A stretch of DNA of 64,000 bases from Polyangiaceae bacterium (GTDB taxonomy: Bacteria > Myxococcota_A > Polyangia > Polyangiales > Polyangiaceae): NCBI GenBank assembly GCA_013361525.1, contig JABFXY010000131.1, positions 1 through 64,000 on the forward strand, in the 5' to 3' direction. The notes below the pieces were generated by a model that was not told where the DNA came from, did no database searches, and saw only the letters and a list, made by a program, of their open reading frames with translations. Both the position numbers and the translations under genes were made by a program. How positions within the stretch are numbered: position 1 is the first letter of the stretch; every line of letters starts with the position of its first letter. This document shows, in pieces, positions 63,774 to 64,000 of this stretch.

Positions 63774-64000
63774 TCAGATCTGGTCGATGCAGCCGCAGCC
63801 GCAGTCGTTCTCGAAGTACTCTTGGTCGCCGTCGCACGGGATGCAGTCGACGTCGATACCGCAGTCGGTCATCCCGCACTGGTCGGGATCGGTCGAGATG
63901 TAGTGGACCGCGGGGTCGGTCGGGTCGGGGCACACGGGCGCAGGCGGCTCGATATCGATGCAGCCGCAGCCGCATTCGTTCTGGAAGTACTCCTGGTAGT
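63774..64000 (-). CDS. Cys-rich secreted protein, C-terminal part (5' end outside window)
   Basis: The frame is open from the window edge to TGA 63776-63774, giving the last 75 residues; no start codon lies inside the window. It contains two copies of a (D)QEYFxNxCGCGCI motif (YFQNECGCGCIDIEPP and YFENDCGCGCIDQI) separated by CPDPTDPAVHYISTDPDQCGMTDC. Such CGCGC-ending repeats look like short disulfide modules of extracellular myxobacterial proteins. It is followed 4 bp later by the small lipoprotein gene. The N-terminus and localisation signal are not visible. Confidence 0.72.
   Translation of the reverse strand, partial: YQEYFQNECGCGCIDIEPPAPVCPDPTDPAVHYISTDPDQCGMTDCGIDVDCIPCDGDQEYFENDCGCGCIDQI

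Noticed and set aside
63766..63975. Leftward 69-codon frame at the window edge
   Set aside because: It is an Arg-rich shadow in a different frame of the partial CGCGCI gene, whose frame is open to the window edge and Cys-patterned.

Overview
The window looks like chromosome from a GC-rich predatory or soil-type member of the Myxococcota, most likely order Polyangiales. The grounds are: strong GC bias at third codon positions; many lipoproteins in which the lipobox is followed by a Gly/Ala-rich linker; eukaryote-like Ser/Thr kinases beside hybrid histidine kinases; RCC1, FG-GAP and Cys-rich repeat lipoproteins; and frequent GTG/TTG starts with four-base overlaps. No tRNA, rRNA, CRISPR array, transposase, integrase or phage gene was seen. 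The accessory character lies in surface lipoproteins and palindromic repeat DNA, not in an obvious island. The organism call is an inference from gene style, not from a marker gene. Layout. 1-2.1 kb: end of lolA, then an overlapping pseudouridine synthase-methyltransferase fusion. 2.3-12 kb: a YegS/DAGK-like lipid kinase, three GT-C type membrane glycosyltransferase-like proteins, an outer-membrane beta-barrel protein, and a leftward run GT39 - lspA - AgmX-like lipoprotein - orphan MazF/PemK toxin. 12-15.7 kb: a beta-propeller/di-heme cytochrome lipoprotein behind a possibly structured leader, a good intrinsic terminator, and a sensor kinase. 15.6-18.1 kb: a compact methylthioadenosine salvage operon, mtnP-apt-mtnA. 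18.2-22.3 kb: an HMA-like lipoprotein, a flippase-like membrane protein, a TetR regulator divergent from a Coq4-like protein, and an SDR epimerase. 22.3-25.5 kb: a leftward chain RCC1 lipoprotein - beta-barrel - trypsin-like protease - SDR. 25.6-31.6 kb: O-methyltransferase, coaX, a TPR/PEGA-like protein, a BarA-type hybrid kinase with HPt, and a receiver-ATPase fusion that could act as its partner. 31.6-35.6 kb: small proteins, an OM protein, a Uma2 nuclease, a 182-bp palindrome, and a solitary HslV-like Ntn hydrolase coupled to a PlsC acyltransferase. 35.6-39.5 kb: a lipoprotein with 36 tandem six-cysteine repeats and its Cys-rich companion. 39.6-42.2 kb: cysDN sulfate activation genes, with a degenerate APS-kinase tail on CysN. 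42.3-50.9 kb: a membrane protein coupled to a TesB thioesterase, a lipase maturation factor homologue, a Slt-type lytic transglycosylase, a small unknown, a Ser/Thr kinase and a YkvA-family protein. 50.9-55.7 kb: five secreted or lipid-anchored proteins, one with four DUF1508 (YegP-like) units and a nuclease A inhibitor-like domain. 55.7-64 kb: a Ser/Thr kinase with a long coiled coil, an NtrB-like kinase, a DUF2267 protein, a 771-residue EF-hand-like membrane protein, and two small secreted proteins, the last cut by the window edge. Themes. Envelope building and display (LolA, LspA, acyltransferase, flippase-like protein, glycosyltransferases, transglycosylase, many lipoproteins) and phosphorelay/kinase signalling dominate. 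Sulfur metabolism appears twice, as cysDN and as the MTA salvage operon. Three classes of palindromic element are dispersed in the window. One class occurs three times, each copy starting 5-12 nt after a stop codon of a rightward gene. Weakest calls: the exact starts of the GT-C genes, the riboswitch-like leader, and the functions of the repeat lipoproteins.
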